This document shows, piece by piece, positions 34,414 through 42,951 of a stretch of DNA of 64,000 nt (positions are counted from its first letter, which is position 1; each line of letters starts with the position of its first letter). Both the position numbers and the translations under genes were made by a program. Below the pieces are notes generated by a model. That model did not search any database and was not told where the DNA came from. It saw only the letters and a list, made by a program, of their open reading frames with translations. Source of the stretch: Nocardioides sp. Root190 (GTDB lineage Bacteria; Actinomycetota; Actinomycetes; Propionibacteriales; Nocardioidaceae). The stretch spans positions 248,001-312,000 of the forward strand of contig NZ_LMIA01000010.1 in NCBI RefSeq assembly GCF_001428565.1, in the 5' to 3' direction.

Positions 34414-35367
34414 TCAGATTCCGCGACGGGCGAGGTCGGCGGCACCGATGACACCCGCACGATTGCCCAGCTGGGCCAGTCGGATCTCGGCACGGGGCCG
34501 GAAGCCGCGACCGGTCAGCTCCCGCTCGAAGGTCGCGCGCAGCGGGGTGACCAGGAGGTCGCCCGCCTCGCCGACACCGCCCCCGATGACCACGACGGCC
34601 GGGTCGAGGATCGCCGCGAGCGAGGCGATGCCGTGCCCGAGCCAGGCACCGAGCTGCTCGAACTGCTCCACGGCGAACCGGTCACCCTCACGGGCGGCGT
34701 CGGTGATCATCGGTCCGGTGATCGCCTCGGCGTCCCCGCCGGCGCGCTGCAGGATGTCGCGGGCGAGGAGGGATCCGGCAGCAACGGCTTCGCGGGTGCT
34801 GCGCACCAGCGCCGTACCACTGCCGTACTGCTCGAGGCAGCCCCGGTTCCCGCACCCGCAGGGCCGACCCTCGGGGACGATGCACAGGTGGCCGATCTCC
34901 GCGGCGACACCGTGCGCGCCGCGCAGGAGACGGCCCTCGGTGACCACGCCACCGCCGACACCGGTGCCGACCGTGACCATGAGCTGGTCCTCGACGTCGC
35001 GGCCGGCGCCGTGGCGGAACTCGCCCCAGGCCGCAGCGTTCGCGTCGTTCTCGATGACCACGGGCAACCCCGTCAGCCGGGCGAGATCCGCGCCGAGGGG
35101 CTCGTTGCGCCAGGCGATGTTCGGGGCGAAGAGGACAGTCGACCGGTCGGAGGCGATGTAGCCCGCCGCCCCCACGCCGACCGCGACGATCTCGTGCTCG
35201 GCAGAGAAACCGGCCACGAGCTCGGCCACCGCCGCCTCCATCGCCGACGGGTCGGTCGCAGGCGACACGACGCGAGCCTCGGCGATGACGTTGCCGTCCA
35301 CGTCGACGACGGCCCCGGCGACCTTCGTGCCGCCGATGTCGATCCCACAGGTCAGTCCGTCGGTCAC
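34414..35367 (-). CDS. ROK-family glucokinase, copy 2
   Basis: 317 aa. DIGGTKVAGAVV, ENDANAAAWGE (catalytic Asp), GEIGH-like AEIGHLCIVPEG and the zinc motif CGCGNRGCLEQYGSG are all present, and it is closer to canonical actinobacterial glucokinase (GlkA/Ppgk neighbours) than the downstream copy. Start GTG at 35367 overlaps the DUF5304 stop (GTGA). The two copies are only moderately similar, so they are old duplicates or have different sugars. Confidence 0.9.
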   Translation of the reverse strand: MTDGLTCGIDIGGTKVAGAVVDVDGNVIAEARVVSPATDPSAMEAAVAELVAGFSAEHEIVAVGVGAAGYIASDRSTVLFAPNIAWRNEPLGADLARLTGLPVVIENDANAAAWGEFRHGAGRDVEDQLMVTVGTGVGGGVVTEGRLLRGAHGVAAEIGHLCIVPEGRPCGCGNRGCLEQYGSGTALVRSTREAVAAGSLLARDILQRAGGDAEAITGPMITDAAREGDRFAVEQFEQLGAWLGHGIASLAAILDPAVVVIGGGVGEAGDLLVTPLRATFERELTGRGFRPRAEIRLAQLGNRAGVIGAADLARRGI

Positions 35368-35762
35368 AGGTCGTCCTCCGGGGCGTCGTCGTCCAGATCG
35401 ATCCGCTCGACCTCGGGGCCGCGTGGCGTCCCCTCGCCCGGCGGAGGCGGGAGCGTCTCCATGAAGCCAGCAGCGGCCTGCAGCAGGGACGTCGCCGCCA
35501 CCATCAGGTGGGCGCGCACGTCCGGTGAGGTCTGGCGTACGGCGTGGACCACGCGGCACACCGGGCAGTAGCGGCACTCCACGCTGTCGGTGGCGATGTG
35601 CTCCCCGACCTCGCTGGCCATCGCGGCGGCCTGGCCCGCGAGGTCGCCCACGGTGCCGGCGGCGTCGCCGGAGTGCTGGCGGGCGAGGTCGGCGAGGGCG
35701 CCGAAGAGCTTCATCGCCTCCTCGCCGACGCTTCCGACCTCGGGCTGGTGCTCATCGGTCAT
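35364..35762 (-). CDS. DUF5304 protein
   Basis: 132 aa. Acidic helical protein with a Cys cluster ECRYCPVCR (Cys63, 66, 69) that may bind metal, followed by VVHAVRQTSPDVRAHLMVAATSLLQAAAGFM. The family occurs in actinobacteria next to ArsA-like ATPases; its function is unknown. Its start overlaps the ArsA-like stop and its stop overlaps the glucokinase start, so all three are coupled. Confidence 0.82.
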   Translation of the reverse strand: MTDEHQPEVGSVGEEAMKLFGALADLARQHSGDAAGTVGDLAGQAAAMASEVGEHIATDSVECRYCPVCRVVHAVRQTSPDVRAHLMVAATSLLQAAAGFMETLPPPPGEGTPRGPEVERIDLDDDAPEDDL

Positions 35763-36973
35763 CAGTGCTCACCTCCGACAACAGCAGGAGCGGGTTCGGC
35801 GAACCGTACGCGGAGCTCGCCCTCGACGACCCGGGCGCCGGCCACGCGCAGCCGCGCCAGGCCGGGGGGCAGGGTCAGCAGGCGCCGGTGGGAGCCGACG
35901 GTCATGACCAGCTCGTCGCCGTTGCGGGCGAGATCGACCTCGTCGCGCGTCACGAAGGGCAGGGAGAGGTGGATGACCGCCACCCCGGGCTCGGGCCGGG
36001 TCACCCGGAACGGCCCCTCCCCGGTGGGGACTGCGAGGGGGTCGGCGCCGTCGTACAACGCTTCGGCCAGGGCGGCCACCGCATCGACCCCGACCGGCTC
36101 GGCGGGCTGGTACTCGGAGGTGTGGACGGGGAGTCCGGGGAAGGACTGGGCGACCTCGGCGAGCACCCGGCGCTGGGCATCGACCCATCCCGAGCGCCAC
36201 GCGTCACCATCGGCCGCGGGAAAGACGCGGTTCGCCACGACGCCGTCGACGCGGTAGCCGAACAGGCACAGGCTCGTGAATGCCCGCCGCGCCTCGGCAA
36301 GGACCACCTTCTCCGGCGTCAGCACCAGCCGGACGCTCGCCTCGGGCCCGGAGAGCAGCGCGTGCACGTCGTCGAGCTCGGCGTGCAGCCGCGTGATGGC
36401 GTCGAAGACGGCGTCACCGGGCATCGGCACGCCGGCCGCACGGTTCAGCACGGGACGCAGCGCCTTGACCAGGCGTCGCTGGATCGGGAGGAGCCGTTCG
36501 ATGTACCAGCCCAGCGCCTCGGGCAGGGCCAACAGGCGCAGCGTCTCCGCCGTCGGGGCGCAGTCGACGACGATCACGTCCCAGCGCCCCGACCGCGCGT
36601 GCTGGCGCAGCTCGAGGAGGGCCAGGACCTCCTCGGCCCCGGGGATGACCGTCATCTCCTCCGCCGCGACCGGGTCCATGCCCGCGGCGTCGAGGACGGA
36701 GAGCAGGTAACGCTGGATGTCGGCCCACGACTGCTCGAAGCGCAGCTGGGCGTCGACCTGCTGGAGGTGGAGGTTCGGAGCGACCTCGGTGGGCTCGGCA
36801 CCGCCGAGGGCCGAGCCGGTGCCGGCGGCGCCGTAGGCATCGGCGAGCGAGTGGGCCGCGTCGGTCGAGATCACCAGTGTGCGCAGGCCCCGGGCGGCCG
36901 CGAGCGCAGCCGTACCCGCAGCGACGGTCGACTTGCCGACGCCGCCCTTGCCGGTGAAGAGAACGATGCGCAC
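35762..36973 (-). CDS. ArsA/GET3-family ATPase
   Basis: 403 aa. The deviant Walker A GKGGVGKST (residues 8-16), switch I-like STDAAHSLADAYG and DCAPTAETLRLLALPEAL are typical of ArsA/GET3. No arsenic operon genes are nearby, so an Rv2184c-like housekeeping role is more likely than arsenite export. GTG at 36973. Between the SRPBCC gene (23 bp upstream) and DUF5304 (overlapping). Confidence 0.88.
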   Translation of the reverse strand: MRIVLFTGKGGVGKSTVAAGTAALAAARGLRTLVISTDAAHSLADAYGAAGTGSALGGAEPTEVAPNLHLQQVDAQLRFEQSWADIQRYLLSVLDAAGMDPVAAEEMTVIPGAEEVLALLELRQHARSGRWDVIVVDCAPTAETLRLLALPEALGWYIERLLPIQRRLVKALRPVLNRAAGVPMPGDAVFDAITRLHAELDDVHALLSGPEASVRLVLTPEKVVLAEARRAFTSLCLFGYRVDGVVANRVFPAADGDAWRSGWVDAQRRVLAEVAQSFPGLPVHTSEYQPAEPVGVDAVAALAEALYDGADPLAVPTGEGPFRVTRPEPGVAVIHLSLPFVTRDEVDLARNGDELVMTVGSHRRLLTLPPGLARLRVAGARVVEGELRVRFAEPAPAVVGGEH

Positions 36974-36996
36974 GGGTCCGCTGTCTGCCGACGCCC

Positions 36997-37455
36997 TCAG
37001 GCGCCGGACTCGACGCGCTTCTTCAGGCCCTTGAGCGCGGTGTCGATGAGGATCTTCTCGCCCTTGCGCTTGAGCATGCCGATCAGGGGGATCGAGACGT
37101 CGAGCGCGAGCCGGTAGGTGACCTCGGTCGTGCCGGGCCCGGTGGCACGCAGCACGTAGGCACCCTCGAGCGCCTTGAGCATCTTGCCCTCGACGAGGGT
37201 CCAGGTGACCTGATTGTCGCCGTCCCAGTCGTAGGCGAGCGTGTACTCGTCCTTGATGGGCGAGACGTCGAGCGCGAAGAAGACCTCACGGGCGCGGCCG
37301 GCCTGGCGCTCGTCCGCACCGTCGAAGGAGGAACGGACGTCGGCGACGGTCACGCCCTTGGCCCAGGCGGGGTAGGCGGGGAAGTCGGCGATGACGGCCA
37401 TCACATCGGCAGCGGGGGCGTCGACAACGATCGACGAAGACGTCTGTTCGGCCAT
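36997..37455 (-). CDS. SRPBCC-family protein (Rv2185c-like)
   Basis: 152 aa. Helix-grip fold: SSSIVVDAPAADVMAVIADFPAYPAW at the N-terminus, YTLAYDWDGDNQVTWTLVEG in the middle, and a C-terminal helix (MLKRKGEKILIDTALKGLKKRVES). Homologue of the secreted-antigen TB16.3 locus protein in M. tuberculosis as judged by order next to the ArsA-like ATPase. Likely binds a lipid or polyketide ligand. Leaderless start: TAACCT lies 6 nt upstream of ATG 37455. First gene of the five-gene operon. Confidence 0.85.
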   Translation of the reverse strand: MAEQTSSSIVVDAPAADVMAVIADFPAYPAWAKGVTVADVRSSFDGADERQAGRAREVFFALDVSPIKDEYTLAYDWDGDNQVTWTLVEGKMLKALEGAYVLRATGPGTTEVTYRLALDVSIPLIGMLKRKGEKILIDTALKGLKKRVESGA

Positions 37456-37461
37456 GCCGGA

Positions 37462-37467
37462 AGGTTA
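37462..37467 (-). promoter_or_regulatory. Leaderless -10 box of the SRPBCC-ArsA-ROK operon
   Basis: TAACCT (minus strand) ends 6 nt before the ATG at 37455; the fadD15-like gene has its own box 30 bp away on the other strand. Confidence 0.5.
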
Positions 37468-37497
37468 CCGGAACGGGCGGGTCCCCGTGCCCGGCGG

Positions 37498-37503
37498 TAG
37501 CCT
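37498..37503 (+). promoter_or_regulatory. Leaderless -10 box of the acyl-CoA ligase
   Basis: TAGCCT ends 6 nt before the GTG at 37510. Confidence 0.6.
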
Positions 37504-37509
37504 GCGGAC

Positions 37510-39300
37510 GTGCGCGAGTACTCCACCCCGCAGACGGTGACCGTCCCCACCAGCGGCAACCTGACCGATGACGTCGTACGGAACGCCGCCGAGGCGCCCG
37601 ACACGGTGCAATTCAGCCGTCCGGACGGCAAGGGCGGATGGTCCGACGTCACCTGCGCCGCCTTCCTGGCTGAGGTCTCCGCCGTCGCGAAGGGACTCCT
37701 CGCCGCGGGGGTCGAGCCCGGCGACCGGGTCGCCGTGATCTCGCGCACACGCTACGAGTGGACGCTGCTGGACTACGCGATCTGGTTCGCCGGCGCCGCG
37801 ACCGTCCCGATCTACGAGAGCTCCTCGACCGAGCAGGTCCACTGGATCCTGTCCGACTCCGGCGCCCGGGCCGTCGTGGTCGAGGACGAGGGGCACCGCA
37901 CCAAGGTCGAGGCGTGCCGGGACGAGCTCCCCGAGCTGGCGCACCTGTGGGTGATCGAGGACGGTGCCGTCGACGAGCTGGGCCGGCTGGGCACCGATGT
38001 CCCCGACGACGACCTCGAGGTACGACGCAGCGCCGGCGGACCGTCGGCCCTCGCCACCCTCATCTACACCTCGGGCACCACCGGACGGCCCAAGGGCTGC
38101 ATGCTCACGCACGACAACTTCCAGACCGAGCTGTGCGTCGCGGTGGACGAGCTGGAACAGCTCTTCGACACCGAGGGCGCCTCGACGCTCCTCTTCCTCC
38201 CCCTGGCCCACGTCTTCGCCCGGATCATCCAGGTCGGAGCCGTGAAGGCCCGGACCCGACTGGGTCACAGCGCCGACATCAAGAACCTGCTCCCCCAGCT
38301 GGCCACCTTCCAGCCCACCTTCATCCTCGCCGTCCCGCGGGTGTTCGAGAAGGTCTTCAACACCGCCTCCCAGCGGGCGACCGCCGACGGCAAGGGCAAG
38401 ATCTTCGACCGTGCCGCCGAGGCGGCGATCACCTACTCCCGCGCACTGGACGGCGGGCGGGTCCCGGTGCGAGTGCGCGCACAGCACGCCCTGTTCGCGC
38501 GGCTGGTCTACGGCAAGCTCCGCGCGGCGCTGGGCGGGCGCTGTGAGTTCGCGGTGTCGGGCGGTGCGCCCCTCGGTGACCGGCTCGGCCACTTCTACCG
38601 GGGCATCGGCGTGACCGTGCTGGAGGGCTACGGCCTGACCGAGACGACGGCGGCGCTGACGGTCAACCTCCCGGACGCGCAGAAGGTCGGCACCGTCGGC
38701 CGCCCGATCCCCGGCACCGCCGTACGCATCGCGGACGACGGGGAGCTGCTCTTCCGTGGCGGTCAGGTCTTCACCGGCTACTGGAACAACCCCGAGGCGA
38801 GTGCCGAGGCCCTCGACGGCGACGGCTGGTTCCACACCGGGGACGTCGGCGAGGTCGACGACGAGGGATTCGTGAGGATCACCGGGCGCAAGAAGGAGAT
38901 CCTCGTGACCGCCGGCGGCAAGAACGTCGCCCCCGCCGTCCTCGAGGACCGGGTGCGCGCCGCCGCGCTGGTCAGCCAGTGCCTCGTCGTGGGCGACGGC
39001 CAGCCCTTCATCGGCGCCCTGGTCACCATCGACGAGGAGGCGTTCCCCGCCTGGGCCGAGCACCACGGCAAGTCCGGCCGGATCGCCGACCTGGTCGAGG
39101 ACGAGGACCTGCGCGCCGAGATCCAGGGCGCGGTCGACGAGGCCAACAAGGCGGTCTCCAAGGCGGAGTCGATCCGGAAGTTCGCGATCCTGCCCCACGA
39201 CTGGACCGAGGAGGCAGGGCAGGTGACGCCCAGCCTGAAGCTGAAGCGCAACGTGGTCATGCGTGAGAGCCGGGACGAGATCGCGGCGCTCTACGCCTGA
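37510..39300 (+). CDS. Long-chain fatty acid-CoA ligase (FadD15-like)
   Basis: 596 aa. ANL-superfamily ligase: P-loop YTSGTTGRPKG (186-196), GYGLTETTAA, FHTGDVGEVDDEGFVRITGRKKEI and Lys near the C-terminus in TPSLKLKRN. It activates long-chain fatty acids to acyl-CoA via acyl-AMP. Leaderless GTG start. Divergent from the SRPBCC gene, matching the Rv2187c (fadD15) position in M. tuberculosis. A 176-bp gap with palindromes follows before the pilus operon. Confidence 0.92.
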   Translation: MREYSTPQTVTVPTSGNLTDDVVRNAAEAPDTVQFSRPDGKGGWSDVTCAAFLAEVSAVAKGLLAAGVEPGDRVAVISRTRYEWTLLDYAIWFAGAATVPIYESSSTEQVHWILSDSGARAVVVEDEGHRTKVEACRDELPELAHLWVIEDGAVDELGRLGTDVPDDDLEVRRSAGGPSALATLIYTSGTTGRPKGCMLTHDNFQTELCVAVDELEQLFDTEGASTLLFLPLAHVFARIIQVGAVKARTRLGHSADIKNLLPQLATFQPTFILAVPRVFEKVFNTASQRATADGKGKIFDRAAEAAITYSRALDGGRVPVRVRAQHALFARLVYGKLRAALGGRCEFAVSGGAPLGDRLGHFYRGIGVTVLEGYGLTETTAALTVNLPDAQKVGTVGRPIPGTAVRIADDGELLFRGGQVFTGYWNNPEASAEALDGDGWFHTGDVGEVDDEGFVRITGRKKEILVTAGGKNVAPAVLEDRVRAAALVSQCLVVGDGQPFIGALVTIDEEAFPAWAEHHGKSGRIADLVEDEDLRAEIQGAVDEANKAVSKAESIRKFAILPHDWTEEAGQVTPSLKLKRNVVMRESRDEIAALYA

Positions 39301-39348
39301 GAACCGGCGGAAGGTCCCGGGACCATAGTCCTGACGAACCACTCCAGG

Positions 39349-39389
39349 GTTGCGATCGGGCAACATTCGTCGCAATTGGCGATATTGCG
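39349..39389 (+). promoter_or_regulatory. Two palindromes upstream of the Tad pilus operon
   Basis: GTTGC-N6-GCAAC (39349-39364) and CGCAAT-N7-ATTGCG (39371-39389) are perfect inverted repeats sharing TTGC/GCAA half-sites. They precede a TAGCCT -10 candidate (39413-39418). The AT-rich composition contrasts with the flanks. Likely operator for an unknown regulator. Confidence 0.5.
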
Positions 39390-39476
39390 CACACCTCCGG
39401 CTCGCCCCCCGCTAGCCTCGGCCTGCTGCACCGGGGAACAGCAAATGGGATTGCATGGGGAGCGGGAGGCTCAGTT

Positions 39477-40211
39477 ATGGATCGTCGCAGGTTGCTGCTC
39501 GTCGTTGCCGCGGTGGTTGCCGCGCTCGGAGTGGCGCTCGTCTTCGTCTATGCGCGAGGCGCAGAGACGCGGGCGGCCGACAAGTTCGACACCGTCGAGG
39601 TGTTGACCGCCGCGCAGCAGATCGAGCCGGGCGAGAGCCTGGACGAGGCGCTGGAGAGCGGGAAGGTCCAGCTCACCAACGTGGCTCGGGCACAACTGCT
39701 CGAGGGTGCCGACGACGACTCCAAGCCCTTGCGGGACAAGGTCGCGCTCACCACCATCTACCCCGGTGAGCAGCTCATCCCGCTCAAGTTCGGCGCAGTC
39801 GAGGACGTCCAGGCCGCTTCGGTGCTGCCGATCCCCGAGGGCAAGATCGCGATCTCGGTGCTGGTGAAGGACGACGGTCGTGTGGGTCGGTTCATCAAGA
39901 CCGGTGCCGAGGTCTCCATCATCGCCACGATCATCGAGAGCAACAAGCCCATCCTCACCCGGATGCTCCTGCCCCGGGTCACCGTCCTCGCCGACGGTCT
40001 CAAGACCTTCGTGCCGGAGGAGGACACATCGGGCGAGGTCGACGGCAACGACCAGGAGATCCAGCGCCTGGTCACTCTCGCTCTCAGCCAACGCGAGGCT
40101 GAGAAGATCCGGTTCGCGGAAAAGGACGGCGAGCTCACGATCGCTCTCCTGAACGACGCGAGCACCGTCAAGGTCGGCCCTCAGGTCGACCGCGAGAATC
40201 TCTTCGACTGA
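39477..40211 (+). CDS. cpaB: Flp pilus assembly protein CpaB/RcpC
   Basis: 244 aa. An N-terminal membrane helix (residues 6-26) is followed by an SAF-type domain (DKFDTVEVLTAAQQIEPGESLD...TTIYPGEQLIPLKF) and a second region conserved in CpaB (EGKIAISVLVKDDGRVGRFIKTGAEVSII). CpaB is the periplasmic/outer scaffold of Tad pili. AGCGGGAGG precedes the ATG. First gene of a co-directional operon to the pilins. Confidence 0.85.
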   Translation: MDRRRLLLVVAAVVAALGVALVFVYARGAETRAADKFDTVEVLTAAQQIEPGESLDEALESGKVQLTNVARAQLLEGADDDSKPLRDKVALTTIYPGEQLIPLKFGAVEDVQAASVLPIPEGKIAISVLVKDDGRVGRFIKTGAEVSIIATIIESNKPILTRMLLPRVTVLADGLKTFVPEEDTSGEVDGNDQEIQRLVTLALSQREAEKIRFAEKDGELTIALLNDASTVKVGPQVDRENLFD

Positions 40212-40222
40212 GGAGCGCGGAC

Positions 40223-41416
40223 ATGCCCGTCATCGTCGAGGCTGACTCCGCCTCCATCGCTCCGCTGCTCGCAGCGATGCCCACCGGTTCCCACTCGGTG
40301 GCCTCCATCGACCGCATGCACGCCTGGCTGGACCAGCACGCCGACGAGTACGCCGTCGTGATCGGTCCGACGCTGTCGCTGGAGACCGCGCTGGACTGTG
40401 CCGAGGACCTACGGATCAAGCGGCCCACTGTCAGCGTGATCCTCGTCCGCGAGCGCGCCGAGACCGACATCCTCACCCGGTCGATGCACGCGGGCATCCG
40501 CGACGTCGTCGCGATCAGCAATGAGGACAAGGGGCTGACGAAAGCGGTCGAGCGCGCCCACCAGCTCTACATGGCACTGCGCGGCCCCGGCGGCGCACGC
40601 CAGCTCGGTCGCGTGGTCACCGTGTTCTCCCCCAAGGGCGGCGTCGGCAAGACGACCTCCTCGGTCAACCTCGCCCTCGCCCTGACCGACCGCGGCGCCC
40701 GCAAGGTGTGCTTGGTCGACCTCGACCTCGCCTTCGGCGACGTCGCGATCACGATGCAGCTCTTCCCGACGCACTCGATCGAGCAGGCCGTCGGCTCGGA
40801 GGACTCCGTCGACCTGGCCATGCTCGAAGGCCTGCTGACCCGGCACGAGGACAGCCTGACCGTGCTCGCCGCACCGGCCCACCCGGACGTGCGGGAACGG
40901 ATCACTCCCCTGCTGATCTCGCGGATCCTGCGCGCACTGCGCGACGGATTCGACTACATCGTCGTCGACACCTCACCGTCCTTCGACGATGCGACCCTGA
41001 CAGCACTGGACGAGACCGACGAGTGCGTCATCGTCGCCACCCTCGACGTCCCCACGCTGAAGAACGTCAAGGTCGCGCTCGAGACGATGGACATGCTCAA
41101 CATCGCCCGCGGCCACCGCCACCTGCTCCTCAACCGGGCCGACGACGCCGTCGGGATCAGCGTAGAGAAGGTCGAGAGCATCCTCGGCATGCCGGTGAGC
41201 TCCCAGGTCGCCTCGGCGATGGACATCGCTGCGGCCACCAACTCCGGCACCCCGATCGTGTCCCAGAAGCCGAACCACCCGGCCAGCATCGCCTACGCCG
41301 AGCTGGCCGCCTCGGTGACCGGGGAACCGGTCTCGATCCCGACCGCCAGCGCGGCGAGTGCGCCGGCCGAGCAGTCCCGGTCCCGGGGCCTCTTCCGTCG
41401 TGGGAGGAACTCATGA
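40223..41416 (+). CDS. cpaE: CpaE/TadZ-like ATPase
   Basis: 397 aa. An atypical receiver-like N-terminal domain (residues 1-120) precedes a MinD/ParA-type ATPase with KGGVGKTT (138-145), DLDLAFGDVAI and DTSPSFDD. TadZ localises the pilus assembly machine at the cell pole. 11 bp after cpaB; its stop overlaps the cpaF start (ATGA). Confidence 0.9.
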   Translation: MPVIVEADSASIAPLLAAMPTGSHSVASIDRMHAWLDQHADEYAVVIGPTLSLETALDCAEDLRIKRPTVSVILVRERAETDILTRSMHAGIRDVVAISNEDKGLTKAVERAHQLYMALRGPGGARQLGRVVTVFSPKGGVGKTTSSVNLALALTDRGARKVCLVDLDLAFGDVAITMQLFPTHSIEQAVGSEDSVDLAMLEGLLTRHEDSLTVLAAPAHPDVRERITPLLISRILRALRDGFDYIVVDTSPSFDDATLTALDETDECVIVATLDVPTLKNVKVALETMDMLNIARGHRHLLLNRADDAVGISVEKVESILGMPVSSQVASAMDIAAATNSGTPIVSQKPNHPASIAYAELAASVTGEPVSIPTASAASAPAEQSRSRGLFRRGRNS

Positions 41417-42951
41417 GCAGCCTTTCCGAACGGCTCGAAGCAGCGCGGCGCGACGCCGCCGCCGCAGGTCGTCATGCCGCAGAGCCCGTCCAGGAGCAGG
41501 CGCCCGAGCCCACCGCCGCTGCTCAGGGCGCCACTCCGGTTGCCGCCGCGCCGTCCCTGACCAAGGCCGAGCCCGCCGGCAGCACACCGGCCACGACCGG
41601 ACCGCTCGCAGCCCGGGCGGCGGCGGCAACGGCCGACGGTCGGCCCAACGCGCGACGCACCCTCGGCAACCCTGAAGCCGACCGGATCGAGGACCTCAAG
41701 ACCAGTGTGCACGCCGAGCTGCTCAAGCGGCTCGGGCCGCACCTGTACGACGCTGAGATGGACCAGGACGAGCTCGACAACACCGTCCGCAGCGTCCTCT
41801 CCGAGGTGCTGGGCGCCCAGGACCGACCGCTCAGTGCCGCCGACCGGGCCCGGGTGACCCAGGAGATCACCGACGACATCCTCGGCTACGGACCGATCGA
41901 CCCCTACCTCCGGGACCCGGAGGTCTCCGAGGTCATGGTCAACGGTGCCAGTGAGGTCTGGCTGGAGAAGAGCGGCCGGCTGATGAAGGCCGACGCGCAC
42001 TTCGCCGACGAGGCGCACCTGAGGCGCACCATCGACAAGATCGTCTCGCGGATCGGCCGACGCGTCGACGAGTCCTCGCCCATGGTCGACGCCCGACTGC
42101 CCGACGGCAGCCGTGTGAACGCGATCGTGCCGCCGCTCTCCATCGACGGCTCGGCGCTGACGATCCGGAAGTTCTCGACCGACCCGCTGACGGTGCAGGA
42201 CCTGATCAACTTCGGATCCCTGACGCCGCAGACCGCTGACTTCCTCGACGCCTGCGTCCGGGGCCGGCTCAACGTCATCGTCTCCGGGGGGACGGGCGCG
42301 GGCAAGACCACCACACTGAACGTGCTGTCGTCCTTCATCCCGACCGATGAGCGGATCGTCACGATCGAGGACGCGGCCGAGCTGCAGCTCAAGCAGGAGC
42401 ACGTGGTCCGGCTCGAGTCACGACCGGCCAACATCGAGGGCAAGGGCGCGGTCACCATCCGCGACCTGGTGCGCAACTGCCTGCGCATGCGCCCCGACCG
42501 CATCGTCGTCGGTGAGGTCCGTGACGCCTCCGCTCTGGACATGCTGCAGGCGATGAACACCGGCCACGACGGCTCGATCTGCACCCTGCACTCGAACGGC
42601 CCCCGTGACACCCTCGCTCGCATGGAGACGATGGTGCTGATGGCGGGCATGGACCTGCCGGTCCGCGCCATCCGCGAACAGGTGGCTTCGGCCGTCGACC
42701 TGATCGTGCACCAGTCCCGGTTCAAGGACGGATCCCGCCGGATCACGCACATCACCGAGGTCGAGCGGATGGAGGGCGACATCATCACCCTCCAGGACGT
42801 CTTCGTGTTCGACAACAGCGCCGGATTCGACGAGAACGGCCGGGTGCTCGGGCGCTTGCGGTCGACCGGTCTCCGACCGAAGTTCGTCGAGAAGCTCGCC
42901 TACGCCAACGTGGCGATCGATCCGACCCTGTTCCGAACGGACCGACCGTGA
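41413..42951 (+). CDS. cpaF: CpaF/TadA secretion ATPase
   Basis: 512 aa. A type II/IV secretion ATPase powering pilus polymerisation: Walker A GGTGAGKTT (292-300), Asp-box TIEDAAELQL, Walker B-like RPDRIVVGEVRD, and His-box TGHDGSICTLHSN. Residues 1-90 form an Ala/Pro-rich, low-complexity N-terminus before the typical domain at 95. Stop overlaps the next start as GTGA. Confidence 0.93.
   Translation: MSSLSERLEAARRDAAAAGRHAAEPVQEQAPEPTAAAQGATPVAAAPSLTKAEPAGSTPATTGPLAARAAAATADGRPNARRTLGNPEADRIEDLKTSVHAELLKRLGPHLYDAEMDQDELDNTVRSVLSEVLGAQDRPLSAADRARVTQEITDDILGYGPIDPYLRDPEVSEVMVNGASEVWLEKSGRLMKADAHFADEAHLRRTIDKIVSRIGRRVDESSPMVDARLPDGSRVNAIVPPLSIDGSALTIRKFSTDPLTVQDLINFGSLTPQTADFLDACVRGRLNVIVSGGTGAGKTTTLNVLSSFIPTDERIVTIEDAAELQLKQEHVVRLESRPANIEGKGAVTIRDLVRNCLRMRPDRIVVGEVRDASALDMLQAMNTGHDGSICTLHSNGPRDTLARMETMVLMAGMDLPVRAIREQVASAVDLIVHQSRFKDGSRRITHITEVERMEGDIITLQDVFVFDNSAGFDENGRVLGRLRSTGLRPKFVEKLAYANVAIDPTLFRTDRP

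Noticed and set aside
35762..36973. Arsenite efflux ATPase
   Set aside because: ArsA fold is present but no arsB, arsC or arsR gene is nearby, and the locus matches a housekeeping Rv2184c position.
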